32,347 bases of DNA from Deltaproteobacteria bacterium (GTDB taxonomy: Bacteria; Desulfobacterota; WTBG01; JAGOGO01). Location of the stretch: NCBI GenBank assembly GCA_017996625.1, contig JAGOGO010000017.1, positions 1 through 32,347 on the forward strand, read 5' to 3'. Positions 8,995 through 17,763 of this stretch are shown piece after piece (position 1 is the first letter of the stretch; every line of letters begins with the position of its first letter). The notes beneath the pieces are model-generated. The model was not told the DNA's origin. It did not search any database and saw only the letters and a program-made list of their open reading frames with translations. Made by a program: the position numbers and the translations under genes.

Positions 8995-10848
8995 TCATAC
9001 ATTATCGTCTTCTTCGCTCTGGATAAGTACGCAGAAAGACCAGGGCGAAAGGGTGAGTTCTGTATCCTCACCCCCTTGAATCACCTCTGGTATCAAGCTG
9101 CCGGGGCCATGCCACTGCGTCTCGGAGGTGTCGATCAGTTTTTCCCAGTATCCTTCCGGGAATCCGATATTCAGCAGCACCCGATTGTCACCACAGTGAA
9201 AGAGGATCAAAGCTTCGCTAGCCCCTGTCCACCGCCGCACCATAAGCGTCTGGTCAGCAGGGAAGGACAAGACCTCCATCTTCTCCTTATCCAGACTCCG
9301 CAGACACGGAATTGCCGTGCGCATCTGGATCAAGATTCTATAGAGATCGTATATAAGCTGGTGTTCTTCTTTTTCTTTACACGCATGATCGAGCTTGCAG
9401 GCTAAAAAGGTTTCTTTTGCCTGAGGATCAGGTGGCTCGATACCCTTGGCAAACTCAGCGAACTCCTGCTTCCGGCCCTCGGCCACTGCCTTTGCCAGCT
9501 CCGGATCGCCGGCACTGACAAAATATTGAAACGGCGCTCTCTCCCCATATTCTTCTCCCATAAAGAGCAGTGGAAGATACGGAGCCAGGAGCACCAGCCC
9601 GGCGGCCAGCTTCTGCGCTTCCAGCGAAACCAGGCTGCTTAACCGCTCGCCCAGCATCCTGTTGCCGATTTGATCATGGTTCTGACTAAATATAATCAGT
9701 TGATGTCCGGGAATTGCCTCTGATGAGGTGCCGTAGTTGCGCTTCCGATAGGGCGAGTACTGGCCGGAATAAACGAATCCTTCGCGATAGGCTTTGGCCA
9801 GATCCTGTATCTGCCCGTAGCCGCAGTAGTATCCATCCCGCTCGTTGGTCATCAGTGCGTGCAGGGCATGATGAAAATCATCATTCCACTGAGCATCCAT
9901 CCCGAAACCACCCAACTCACGGCATCGGATCAGACGCGTATCATTGAGATCGCTTTCAGGAATAAGATAGATGCGTCGATTAATGCGTTCAGCATAATCG
10001 TGAATTGTTTCTGAGAGTTGCTGGAGAAACGGCTGAGCGGCAAAGTCGAGTATGGCGTGGACCGCATCGAGACGCAGGGCATCAACGTGAAATTCGCTTA
10101 CCCAGTAAAGGGCATTTTCCAGAAAATACCGGCGGACGTGATCGCTAAAAGGACCGTCGAAATTGATCGCTTCTCCCCACGGAGTCGTGTAACGGTCGGT
10201 GAAGTAGTATCCAAACTCAGAGAGATAGTTCCCTTCAGGCCCGAAGTGGTTGTATACAACATCGAGCACGACTGCCAGGCCGTTCTGATGGCAGGCATTG
10301 ACCAGAGTCTTCAATCCCTCCGGACCGCCGTAGGAGTTTTGAACGGCAAACGGATAGACTCCGTCGTATCCCCAATTGCGTGAACCAGGAAACTGTGCCA
10401 CCGGCATCAGTTCGAGTGCAGTGATTCCCATATCCCGCAACTCTCCAAGGTGCGGGATAATGGCTGCAAATGTTCCTTCGCTGGTATATGTTCCCACGTG
10501 CAGCTCATAGAGGATGTAGTCCCGCAAGGGAATCCCATACCAGAATCCGTCAGTCCATTCGAACGTGGGATCGATCACTGCGGATGCTTCGTGAACCCCA
10601 TCGGGCTGGTATCGTGAGGCCGGGTCCGGCCGCTCCCTACTATCGTCAAGGACGAAGACATACCGGCTCCCCGGTGTGATATTTTCGATCACTCCGCTGA
10701 AGTATCCATTATTTTGCTTTATCAAGGGGAAGGTGCGTTGTTCAGGAGCACACACGTGAACCTCAAGCTCCTGCAGCTTGGGGCCCCATACACAAAAAGC
10801 GCATTGGCCTTCGCCCAGCCACGTGGCACCTAACGGATACCGTCTCAT
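8995..10848 (-). CDS. treZ: Malto-oligosyltrehalose trehalohydrolase
   Basis: TreZ is a GH13 hydrolase that releases trehalose from the maltooligosyl trehalose made by TreY. The 617-aa protein has an N-terminal beta domain (1-95, CBM48/E-set type), then the barrel from YELHVGTY. The nucleophile is Asp261 in VDALRLDAVHAI, the acid/base is Glu298 in YLIPESDLND, and the third acid is in FSQNHDQIGNR. DVVYNHFGPEGNYL is a family signature. I chose the ATG at 10848 because GGAGGA sits about 4 nt before it; an in-frame GTG lies 21 bases further upstream. It precedes treY by 45 bp, so the two are almost certainly co-transcribed. The gap to glgB holds an inverted repeat that could partly separate them. 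Confidence 0.96.
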   Translation of the reverse strand: MRRYPLGATWLGEGQCAFCVWGPKLQELEVHVCAPEQRTFPLIKQNNGYFSGVIENITPGSRYVFVLDDSRERPDPASRYQPDGVHEASAVIDPTFEWTDGFWYGIPLRDYILYELHVGTYTSEGTFAAIIPHLGELRDMGITALELMPVAQFPGSRNWGYDGVYPFAVQNSYGGPEGLKTLVNACHQNGLAVVLDVVYNHFGPEGNYLSEFGYYFTDRYTTPWGEAINFDGPFSDHVRRYFLENALYWVSEFHVDALRLDAVHAILDFAAQPFLQQLSETIHDYAERINRRIYLIPESDLNDTRLIRCRELGGFGMDAQWNDDFHHALHALMTNERDGYYCGYGQIQDLAKAYREGFVYSGQYSPYRKRNYGTSSEAIPGHQLIIFSQNHDQIGNRMLGERLSSLVSLEAQKLAAGLVLLAPYLPLLFMGEEYGERAPFQYFVSAGDPELAKAVAEGRKQEFAEFAKGIEPPDPQAKETFLACKLDHACKEKEEHQLIYDLYRILIQMRTAIPCLRSLDKEKMEVLSFPADQTLMVRRWTGASEALILFHCGDNRVLLNIGFPEGYWEKLIDTSETQWHGPGSLIPEVIQGGEDTELTLSPWSFCVLIQSEEDDNV

Positions 10849-10962
10849 GGTTCCTCCGCGGTCTTTCACTGCAGCAAACTAGCCGGATAAGGAAATCACT
10901 CTGTAATGGTTATCGAACAACTGTCGCAGGAATATGGGGGAAAAAGGGTATTTTGTCGGAGA

Positions 10963-11135
10963 AGACTCTTTATTTAGAAGGAACGAAGGAAGGTCCAAAG
11001 TTGCAGGTTCAAGGTTCAAAGTGGAACAGTAAGGAGTAAAAAGTGAGAAATAAGGAGTTGGGAAAAACGGGCATCAATCACCTGTCGTCTTACCACTCCT
11101 TACTTTTCACTTCTCATTCTTCACTGTATTTTGCG
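10963..11135. repeat. Inverted heptamer arrays between glgB and treZ
   Basis: The arms 11028-11062 and 11091-11125 are complementary at 26 of 35 positions without gaps by my count. Seven of the nine mismatches are purine-purine differences, which in RNA means G-U wobbles or A-C mismatches. Both arms read in 7-bp steps (AGTAAGG-AGTAAAA; CTTACTT-TTCACTT). GTTCAAG-GTTCAAA units flank the left arm. The structure lies just past the glgB stop, so it could act as a processing or attenuation hairpin, but no clear U-run follows it. Confidence 0.7.
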
Positions 11136-11143
11136 CCTTACCG

Positions 11144-13051
11144 TCATCGTTTAAAGAATACTGCGGCCAGCGGCGGCAGCGTAATATTGAGTGAGTTAGG
11201 AAGACCGTGAAATGGAATCGGGTGAGCTTCAACACCGCCGAGATTTCCCATTCCACTTCCACCGTACCAAGCGGCATCACTGTTGAGCACCTCTTTCCAA
11301 AACCCAGGGCCTGGTGCGCCGACTCGATAATTTTCTCGGGGAACCGGCGTGAAATTAAAAACCGCCATTATGATATCGTCCGAACCCGGCCTGCGGCGGA
11401 AGAAACTAATAGTATTCTGCAATGCATCGTTGCAGTCGATCCAGCGAAACCCATCCGGATGAAAATCGCCTGCATGCAACGCACCCTCGCTTCGATACAG
11501 GCCATTCAGATCCCGCACCCAGTGAGAAAGACCGGCATGCAAAGGTTCATCGAGCAGGTTCCAGTCGAGACTCACCTCATGGTACCACTCGTTCCACTGG
11601 CCGAACTCTCCGCCCATGAAAAGCAGCTTCTTGCCGGGTTGTCCGTACATGTACGCGAAGAGGAGCCGAAGATTGGCACATTTTTGCCATTTATCTCCCG
11701 GCATTTTCTGCAGCAGCGATCCCTTGCCATGAACTACTTCATCGTGGGACAGAGGCAAAACAAAATTCTCGTGATAGGCATAGAGCATTCTGAAGGTAAG
11801 CTTGTCATGGTGGTAGGTTCGATAGATCGGGTCCCTGGACATATACTCGAGCGTATCATGCATCCAGCCCATATCCCACTTCATACCGAATCCCAGTCCT
11901 CCAACGTACGTGGGGCGCGATACCATTGGCCAGGCAGTCGACTCTTCGGCGATAGTCTGCACCGACGGAAAATCGCTGTACACAACCTCATTGAATCGCT
12001 TGAGGAATGAAATCGCTTCGAGACTCTCGTTGCCGCCATACTGATTGGGGATCCATTCTCCCTCATGTCGGCCGTAATCCAGGTAGAGCATGGATGCGAC
12101 TGCGTCCACCCGAAGACCATCGGCATGGTAGCAGTCCAGCCAGAACCGAGCACTGCTGATGAGGAAGCTTCGAACTTCGCTTCTTCCATAATTGAAAATA
12201 AAGCTATCCCAGTCCGGATGAATTCCCTGCCGGGGATCAGAATGCTCGTAGAGATGCGTTCCATCAAAATATCCCAGGCTGTGTCCGTCCCGCGGAAAGT
12301 GAGATGGTACCCAGTCCAGAATGACTCCTATACCCTGCTGATGCAGAAAATCAATCAAGTACATGAAATCCTGCGGAGTCCCATAGCGACTGGTCGGCGC
12401 AAAGTAACCGGTAACCTGGTATCCCCATGATCCGTAAAAAGGATGTTCCATGACCGGCATGAACTCGACGTGGGTGAATCCCATCCGATTCACGTATTCA
12501 GCCAGACGCGGAGCGATTTCCCGGTAGGTAAGCGACCGGTAGTTCTCTTCGGGAACCCGCATCCACGATCCCAGATGTACTTCATAAATCGAAATCGGGT
12601 CATCGCCCCGGTTACTTCGGGAGCGCCGGGTCACCCACTCGACATCGTTCCAGTCATAACTAAGATTCCAGACTATTGAACCGGTCAGTGGCGGCACTTC
12701 ATTGTAGGTCGCAAACGGATCCGTTTTGTCTATGTGATAACCGAGGTAGCGGGAGGCAATGTAATATTTGTAGAGCGTTCCCTGCCCTACGCCAGGAATG
12801 AAGCCTTCCCATATGCCCGAGGCCTCGGCAGGCCGGAGCACATGGCAGTCGGGGTCCCAACTGTTGAAGTCGCCGATAACAGATACTTGTTCGGCATCGG
12901 GCGCCCAGACCGCAAAGTACGTGCCTGCTCCTCCGTCAGTATCGATACTGTGAGCCCCCAGCTTCCGGTACAGCTGAAAATGGCTGCCCTCATTAAACAG
13001 AAAGAGATCATCAGTCGTGAGCAGGCTTACGTCGTAGTTGACTGTATTCAT
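11144..13051 (-). CDS. glgB: 1,4-alpha-glucan branching enzyme (GH13)
   Basis: GlgB cuts alpha-1,4-glucan and rejoins the fragment as an alpha-1,6 branch. The protein is 635 aa with a CBM48 module (roughly 25-125; [20 protein letters not shown]), the catalytic barrel from YEVHLGSW, and a C-terminal beta domain. The nucleophile is Asp316 in [15 protein letters not shown], the acid/base is Glu369 in IAEEST, and the third acid is in [13 protein letters not shown]. The D-to-E spacing of 53 equals that in the E. coli enzyme. It lacks the extra N-terminal module of long GlgB forms. I prefer the ATG at 13051, with GGAGA about 6 nt upstream, over the in-frame ATG at 13066, which has a poor ribosome site. 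It lies between treS and treZ with repeat-filled gaps on both sides. Confidence 0.97.
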   Translation of the reverse strand: MNTVNYDVSLLTTDDLFLFNEGSHFQLYRKLGAHSIDTDGGAGTYFAVWAPDAEQVSVIGDFNSWDPDCHVLRPAEASGIWEGFIPGVGQGTLYKYYIASRYLGYHIDKTDPFATYNEVPPLTGSIVWNLSYDWNDVEWVTRRSRSNRGDDPISIYEVHLGSWMRVPEENYRSLTYREIAPRLAEYVNRMGFTHVEFMPVMEHPFYGSWGYQVTGYFAPTSRYGTPQDFMYLIDFLHQQGIGVILDWVPSHFPRDGHSLGYFDGTHLYEHSDPRQGIHPDWDSFIFNYGRSEVRSFLISSARFWLDCYHADGLRVDAVASMLYLDYGRHEGEWIPNQYGGNESLEAISFLKRFNEVVYSDFPSVQTIAEESTAWPMVSRPTYVGGLGFGMKWDMGWMHDTLEYMSRDPIYRTYHHDKLTFRMLYAYHENFVLPLSHDEVVHGKGSLLQKMPGDKWQKCANLRLLFAYMYGQPGKKLLFMGGEFGQWNEWYHEVSLDWNLLDEPLHAGLSHWVRDLNGLYRSEGALHAGDFHPDGFRWIDCNDALQNTISFFRRRPGSDDIIMAVFNFTPVPRENYRVGAPGPGFWKEVLNSDAAWYGGSGMGNLGGVEAHPIPFHGLPNSLNITLPPLAAVFFKR

Positions 13052-13109
13052 CTTGTCTCCATTCATGGTTACTCATAAAAGGAACGAAACCGGGAATGAT
13101 AAGAAAGTT

Positions 13110-13258
13110 GGGGTACCAGAACAGTGGAGTGCTGGAATGCTGGGTGTTGGTATAAAGATCAGGACACCATGAGAGACAACCATTGCTCGATTATTCCCTT
13201 ATTCCAACACCATAAATTTCGCTATTCCAGTATCTTCGCTCAACGGATAACGGTGAAC
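13110..13258. repeat. Inverted heptamer arrays between treS and glgB
   Basis: The left arm has CTGGAATG and GGTGTTGG (13132-13150) and the right arm has the complements CCAACACC and ATTCCAG (13204-13230). Both are in degenerate 7-bp steps such as CGATTAT-TCCCTTA. Next to the right arm, 13244-13258 reads CGGATAACGGTGAAC, an exact 15-mer shared with 23050-23064 in front of the second prkA-like gene. Confidence 0.65.
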
Positions 13259-13266
13259 GTCCACCA

Positions 13267-16200
13267 TCATTCCATCCGCAGCTCCAGCAGACGCTGGACC
13301 CCGTCCAAGGGGATGCGGACCCAGTCCGGCCGGTTATTGAGCTCATAGCCCAGCTCATAGACCGCCTTTTCCAGCAACAGCAGGCTGAGCAGGAGCGATC
13401 GTTCTTCCTTGGTTGGAGGAAGAAACGTACCAGAGCCAGCAACACTAAAATACTCTTTTAAAAAAGCAGCGCTTACGCTGTGCCCCCATACCCGGGAAAC
13501 AGTGCCGAGGTACTGCAAATCATCCGCCGTATGCACTCCCGACCTCCGCTGCTCGAGAAGCGCCGCAAGAGCTGCATAATGAAAGGACCGGAGCATGCCG
13601 GCAACATCACGCAAGGGTGAGCGCTTCAGCCGCCGCTGCGTAAGCGGCCGGGCCGGTTCACCTTCAAAGTCGATAATGACTACATCTTTGCCCGTATAGA
13701 GCACCTGTCCGAGATGATAGTCACCGTGGATGCGGATACGTGCCCCAGAAATCCTGGTTTTCAGGAGCAATGCGAAACGGCCGATGATGTCAGCCCGGAT
13801 ATCCAGCAGCGCTTTTCCCAGCACTTGTATTTCCGGCGGGAGACTTGAAAGCTGCTGCCGCAGCGTCATCATGACCTCGTTGGTGAGGGTGCGCATGGAC
13901 TGGTACAGAGATCGTTGAAAAAGCCTGGTAAACGGTTCGGGCGCAAAATTACTATCCTCTGACTCTGACGCAAGCACCAGGTGACATTCCGCCGTTCGCC
14001 TTCCCAAAAGCCGAATCATTTCTACATACGGCCCGATCATATTCATAATCGCCGGATTGGGCTCTTCCTCAAAGAGCTGGTCGAGGCTGACGACTGGCCT
14101 CACTTCCGATAGTATACCATCTCTTCGGGCTAATGCAGTCTCAAAAAAGTGCTTAAACATGTCCAGCGTGTAATCCCAGGTGTCTCCCTCGTTCTCAACA
14201 AAGGAATGCAGAATCGCCACAGTACGGTTTTCCTCGCCTCCACGATGATACTCGATAGCCCCGGCTACCTGAGGAATGTGGACAAACCCTGCCCGGGTAA
14301 GAAATCCGCCGACCTCCAGATCCGGGTTGATGCCTGCCTCAAGCCGGCGGAATAGTTTCAGGACGAAACGTTTTCCATAGATGACCGAGGTATTGTTCTG
14401 CTCTCCACCTATTACTGTCGGTGCCATTGCTTCGCCGTCCGGACTTCGAAGCGTTCGAAATGCTCGGGTGACACTGCCGGCGAGCTCGCCTTCCATTCCT
14501 CTGGACTGACGACGATAAGCTGTTACCTCGAACAGATACTGACAGAAATTGACATCAATCACTGCATCCACAATCGCCGCCGTTTCTTCACCCTTGCCGG
14601 AATGGAGCCGACAGATCACGGCAGCAGGGAATCGCCTGGCGTCTTCGCTGTCCGTACTTAGTGCAGTCAACGGAACCAAATACACCTCCGGATCTTCTAC
14701 CGTATATTCCACGTGCAGCAGGGTTATGGCGAAATCCTGTCCCCGCCGCGAAGCCCGGATCACCTCGCGCAGAAAAACTGACTTGATCGTGCGTGTCTTT
14801 CCTCGAAACCACCGCTGCATCACCAGCCATCCCGGCAAGGCTCCTTCGAGGTCCCTTCTGCCTCTCCCGTGAAAAAGATCGAACCACGAACCGTCTACCA
14901 TAATCCTTGGAATAGAACACACAGGTGCCGGAGAAACCATAAACTGTTTAATCTGTTCCGGCCGATGAGACTCCAGGGAAAACCAGTAGAAGGAATGAGC
15001 GCCCAGAGTAAGAAAATAAGGCTCCTCGCCTATAGCAGGAAACTGCGTTCTGCCGAACAGCTCGACCGGTATCATTCCTTGAAAATCGGTCAGGTCCAGA
15101 AAAGCGGACTGCGCGAACCGAGACAGATTGGCTACTACCAGCAGATGTTCCTGCTCATAGCTGCGCAGGAACGCCAGAACTTTGCGGTTCTCTGGTTGAA
15201 GGAACTGGATCGTTCCCCGGCCAAACGCCTTGAACTGTTTTCTCAATCCGATCAAGCGCTTCATCCACCACAGGAAAGAATGCGGATTCTGCTGCTCATT
15301 TTCGGCGTTGATCGCTTCGTAGTGGTACTGAGGGTCGATTATAATCGGGAGGTACAGCTGCTGAGGATTGGCCCGGGAAAAACCGGCATTGCGATCGGAA
15401 TTCCACTGCATGGGTGTTCGAACTCCGTCCCGGTCGCCCAGATAAATATTGTCACCCATGCGCATTTCATCCCCATAGTAAAGCACCGGGGTTCCCGGCA
15501 GAGAAAAGAGAAGTCCCTTCATCAGCTCGATCCGGCGGCGATTATTGCCCAGCAAGGTGGCGAGCCGGCGGCGAATGCCCAGATTAATGCGCATCTTGCT
15601 GTCGCGCGCATACACCCGGTACATATAGTCCCGCTCTTCGTCAGTAACCATCTCCAGCGTAAGCTCATCGTGATTCCGCAGGAACACCGCCCACTGGCAG
15701 TTCTCCGGAATCGCCGGTGTCTGATCCAGGATGTCCAGGATAGGAAACCGGTCTTCCATATAGATTGCCATGAAGAGACGGGGCATAACTGGAAAGTGAA
15801 ATGCCATGTGGCATATATCCCCATCACCGAAATAGGCGGCAGCATCCTCCGGCCACTGGTTTGCTTCCGCCAGCAGCATCCGATTGCGGTACTTCTGGTC
15901 GACATGAGCACGCAGGGTTCTCAAAAATTCGTAGGTCTCCGGCAGGTTCTCGCAGTTCGTGCCTTCCCGTTCATAGAGGTACGGTACGGCATCCAATCTT
16001 AACCCGTCGACCCCCAGATCGAGCCAGAAATCAATGACTCGCAGCATTGCTCGGCGAACCTGAGCGCTCTCATAATTCAGGTCGGGCTGATGCGAGTAGA
16101 AGCGATGCCAGAAATAGGCCTTTGCCACCGGATCCCAGGACCAGTTGGATGTTTCGAAGTCTTTAAAAATGATTCGTGCTTCTTGATATTCTGAGCTCGA

Positions 16201-16629
16201 ATCGCTCCAGACATAAAAGTTGCGCCAGGCACTTCCTGGTTTTGCTCGCCGGGCTCGCTGAAACCAGGGATGCCGGTCTGAGCTATGATTCAATACCACC
16301 TCGCTGATCACTCTGAGTCCACAGCGGTGAGCTTCATACAGAAATTTCTTGAAGTCGGACATGGTTCCATACGAGGGATGAATTCCAGTGTAATCCGAGA
16401 TATCGTAGCCGTCGTCCCGCAAAGGAGACGGGCAGAAAGGAAGCAGCCAGATACCGCTGACGCCCAGATCCCGGAGATACTCAAGCTTCTGGGTAAGTCC
16501 GCGAAAGTCTCCGATGCCATCGGCATTACTGTCGAAATACGATTTGACATGAAGTTCGTAAAGAATCGCATCCTTGTACCAAAGCGGATCATCGTCCAGC
16601 GGAAAATTTTCGTCGACACATATCGTCAT
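13267..16629 (-). CDS. treS: Trehalose synthase fused to maltokinase (TreS-Pep2)
   Basis: This 1120-aa protein joins two enzymes. Residues 1 to about 560 are a GH13 trehalose synthase (maltose to trehalose interconversion): Asp213 in GLRLDAVPYLYEREGTNCEN, Glu255 in LLAEANQWPED, and the third acid in FLRNHDELTLEM. Residues from about 600 to 1120 are a maltokinase: RIHGDYHLGQVL (966-977) is the catalytic loop and IDFEGEP (986-992) the metal-binding motif. Maltose from the first domain can thus be phosphorylated to maltose-1-phosphate by the second. Such fusions are known in several phyla, usually feeding GlgE, which is absent here. AGGGAGA about 8 nt before the ATG fixes the start. It is the first large gene of the minus-strand block. 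Confidence 0.96.
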   Translation of the reverse strand: MTICVDENFPLDDDPLWYKDAILYELHVKSYFDSNADGIGDFRGLTQKLEYLRDLGVSGIWLLPFCPSPLRDDGYDISDYTGIHPSYGTMSDFKKFLYEAHRCGLRVISEVVLNHSSDRHPWFQRARRAKPGSAWRNFYVWSDSSSEYQEARIIFKDFETSNWSWDPVAKAYFWHRFYSHQPDLNYESAQVRRAMLRVIDFWLDLGVDGLRLDAVPYLYEREGTNCENLPETYEFLRTLRAHVDQKYRNRMLLAEANQWPEDAAAYFGDGDICHMAFHFPVMPRLFMAIYMEDRFPILDILDQTPAIPENCQWAVFLRNHDELTLEMVTDEERDYMYRVYARDSKMRINLGIRRRLATLLGNNRRRIELMKGLLFSLPGTPVLYYGDEMRMGDNIYLGDRDGVRTPMQWNSDRNAGFSRANPQQLYLPIIIDPQYHYEAINAENEQQNPHSFLWWMKRLIGLRKQFKAFGRGTIQFLQPENRKVLAFLRSYEQEHLLVVANLSRFAQSAFLDLTDFQGMIPVELFGRTQFPAIGEEPYFLTLGAHSFYWFSLESHRPEQIKQFMVSPAPVCSIPRIMVDGSWFDLFHGRGRRDLEGALPGWLVMQRWFRGKTRTIKSVFLREVIRASRRGQDFAITLLHVEYTVEDPEVYLVPLTALSTDSEDARRFPAAVICRLHSGKGEETAAIVDAVIDVNFCQYLFEVTAYRRQSRGMEGELAGSVTRAFRTLRSPDGEAMAPTVIGGEQNNTSVIYGKRFVLKLFRRLEAGINPDLEVGGFLTRAGFVHIPQVAGAIEYHRGGEENRTVAILHSFVENEGDTWDYTLDMFKHFFETALARRDGILSEVRPVVSLDQLFEEEPNPAIMNMIGPYVEMIRLLGRRTAECHLVLASESEDSNFAPEPFTRLFQRSLYQSMRTLTNEVMMTLRQQLSSLPPEIQVLGKALLDIRADIIGRFALLLKTRISGARIRIHGDYHLGQVLYTGKDVVIIDFEGEPARPLTQRRLKRSPLRDVAGMLRSFHYAALAALLEQRRSGVHTADDLQYLGTVSRVWGHSVSAAFLKEYFSVAGSGTFLPPTKEERSLLLSLLLLEKAVYELGYELNNRPDWVRIPLDGVQRLLELRME

Positions 16630-16641
16630 GAGCAGTCTCCC

Positions 16642-16767
16642 TTAGAGATAATAGTCGAAATCTACTGTCCGTCTGCCGATCTCACGTTTTACCGGAAAGC
16701 GGCTGCAATCGATCTGAAAACGGACTTCTTCCTCGATGACTACTCGCGCTCTTCCATCAGGTGTCAT
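16642..16767 (-). CDS. Possible 41-aa protein upstream of treS
   Basis: The frame ends 12 bp before treS and reads MTPDGRARVVIEEEVRFQID onward, ending VDFDYYL. AGGAGG lies 12 nt before the ATG at 16767, a rather long spacing. The frame stays open further upstream (to 16905), but that part is arginine-rich and looks non-coding. An alternative ATG at 16788 has a poor ribosome site. I do not recognise the family. The mix of acidic and hydrophobic residues looks more protein-like than chance, and the tight spacing suggests a leader or small partner of treS. It could equally be untranslated leader. Confidence 0.35.
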   Translation of the reverse strand: MTPDGRARVVIEEEVRFQIDCSRFPVKREIGRRTVDFDYYL

Positions 16768-16993
16768 AACCGCACGGATCCTCCTCATCGCGCTGACGGC
16801 ATCAGCTCGCCGCAAGCATACTCTTCGGGTCAACCGGCGGACTCCCCTTTTCTCGAAGAATAATACGCGGACTGGGTGAAGACAAGAACACTCACTCCTA
16901 TCCAAATTTATTGAAGCAGCACTATAGGAATAAGGAATTCAGGTAGTTTCGTCTCTTCCGGAGGTCTTTCCGATTTCAGCCTGACGGAGAAAG

Positions 16994-17166
16994 TGTCATT
17001 CTGAGGAAGTCCCGCCTTACAGCTGGAGTGCGGGACGGCTGAAGAATCTCAGAAACGCACCCCTATTCCCTCCCAGATCCTTCGTTTCGTCGCAACCGGG
17101 ACTCAGGACGACAAAAAAGCGCCCTCGAAATCTTTCGTTCCGCGGCCGGAGGAACTCAGGATGACA
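16994..17166. mobile_element. MITE-like element with TGTCATTCTGAG terminal inverted repeats
   Basis: The left end TGTCATTCTGAG (16994-17005) pairs with the right end CTCAGGATGACA (17155-17166), matching at 11 of 12 positions. Inside are GAAGAATCTCAG, AGATCCTTCG and a second internal end-like copy, ACTCAGGACGACA, near 17100. Short elements with these ends and internal GAAGAATCT/AGATCCTTCG are, from general knowledge, frequent in environmental bacterial genomes. It has no coding capacity, and target-site duplication is not obvious. Confidence 0.6.
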
Positions 17167-17284
17167 GTACATGCAACCAGGCTATATAATTCCTTCACTG
17201 CCTGTTTTGGGCAAGAGCAAAAAAAGATGGGTAATCCAACAGCCACGAGGTGGGCCAATTTTCACTGCGTATCAATTTTCACTG

Positions 17285-17313
17285 TTGACTTTTCTATATT
17301 GAATCTCTACTAT
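17285..17313 (+). promoter_or_regulatory. Candidate sigma70 promoter towards prkA
   Basis: A -35 TTGACT (17285-17290), a 17-bp AT-rich spacer and a -10 TACTAT (17308-17313) make a good match. It is about 450 bp upstream of the prkA start, which would give a long leader. I found no better candidate closer to the gene. Confidence 0.5.
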
Positions 17314-17384
17314 GGAAATCTTCACCGACCAAGCTTATCTGGGGACTTTGTATTTCCTGATACCGTGTTCCTCTTTTGGAGAGA

Positions 17385-17456
17385 ATGAAATATTCGCTAC
17401 TATCCAGCGACAGTCGATGTACTCCGTCGGTGAACCATTACAGAAAAAAACAGTGA
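17385..17456 (+). CDS. Possible 23-aa leader peptide upstream of prkA
   Basis: A short frame, MKYSLLSSDSRCTPSVNHYR followed by KKQ and a TGA stop, has GGAGAGA immediately before its ATG. It lies about 70 bp after the candidate promoter at 17285-17313 and about 300 bp before prkA. The good ribosome site is the only evidence for translation. Chance occurrence is quite possible. Confidence 0.25.
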   Translation: MKYSLLSSDSRCTPSVNHYRKKQ

Positions 17457-17763
17457 CCTGTGTGCGTAGGCGGTTTAGTTTAGGACGTTGAAAAGCGACT
17501 CATCGCAGTTCCTGCAGTTGACCATCCCACACCAGTTCTCGTCTCCTCCTGAATCAGTACCGTACGACTCACCGATTCTATCCTAGTATGCGACCCTGTC
17601 ACAGCGCGCATCTCGCACACTCTGTGTATCCCATGTTAATAACCCTGAGCGGAAGCAGCCTCTCACAACCGCGGTGAAAGCAGCCTCACGTGGCCGCACT
17701 CACCATGTCTGTATGCTGGCGCTGCTTTCGCTTACCTTGACTGAGCAATTCCGGGAGGCAGCA

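Larger units (their letters stand above)
16768..17763. other. Divergent intergenic region between treS and prkA (about 1 kb)
   Basis: No long gene is seen. The region holds a MITE-like element (16994-17166), a strong candidate promoter pointing to prkA (17285-17313) and a possible 23-aa leader ORF (17385-17456). The remaining stretch 17460-17760 has no feature I can support. Control signals for both blocks must lie here unless internal promoters are used. I could not identify a convincing promoter for treS. Confidence 0.6.

Noticed and set aside
14869-16002. 377-aa plus-strand frame
   Set aside because: It lies wholly antisense to the treS barrel, whose motifs are intact, so it is an open antisense frame without support.
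13267-16629. GlgE (maltosyltransferase) as identity of the large GH13 protein
   Set aside because: The fused C-terminal kinase motifs HGDYHLGQVL and IDFEGEP, and the barrel signature EREGTNCEN, identify TreS-maltokinase.
17161-17388. 75-aa plus-strand frame
   Set aside because: It starts inside the right end of the MITE-like element, spans the candidate prkA promoter and has no protein-like features.
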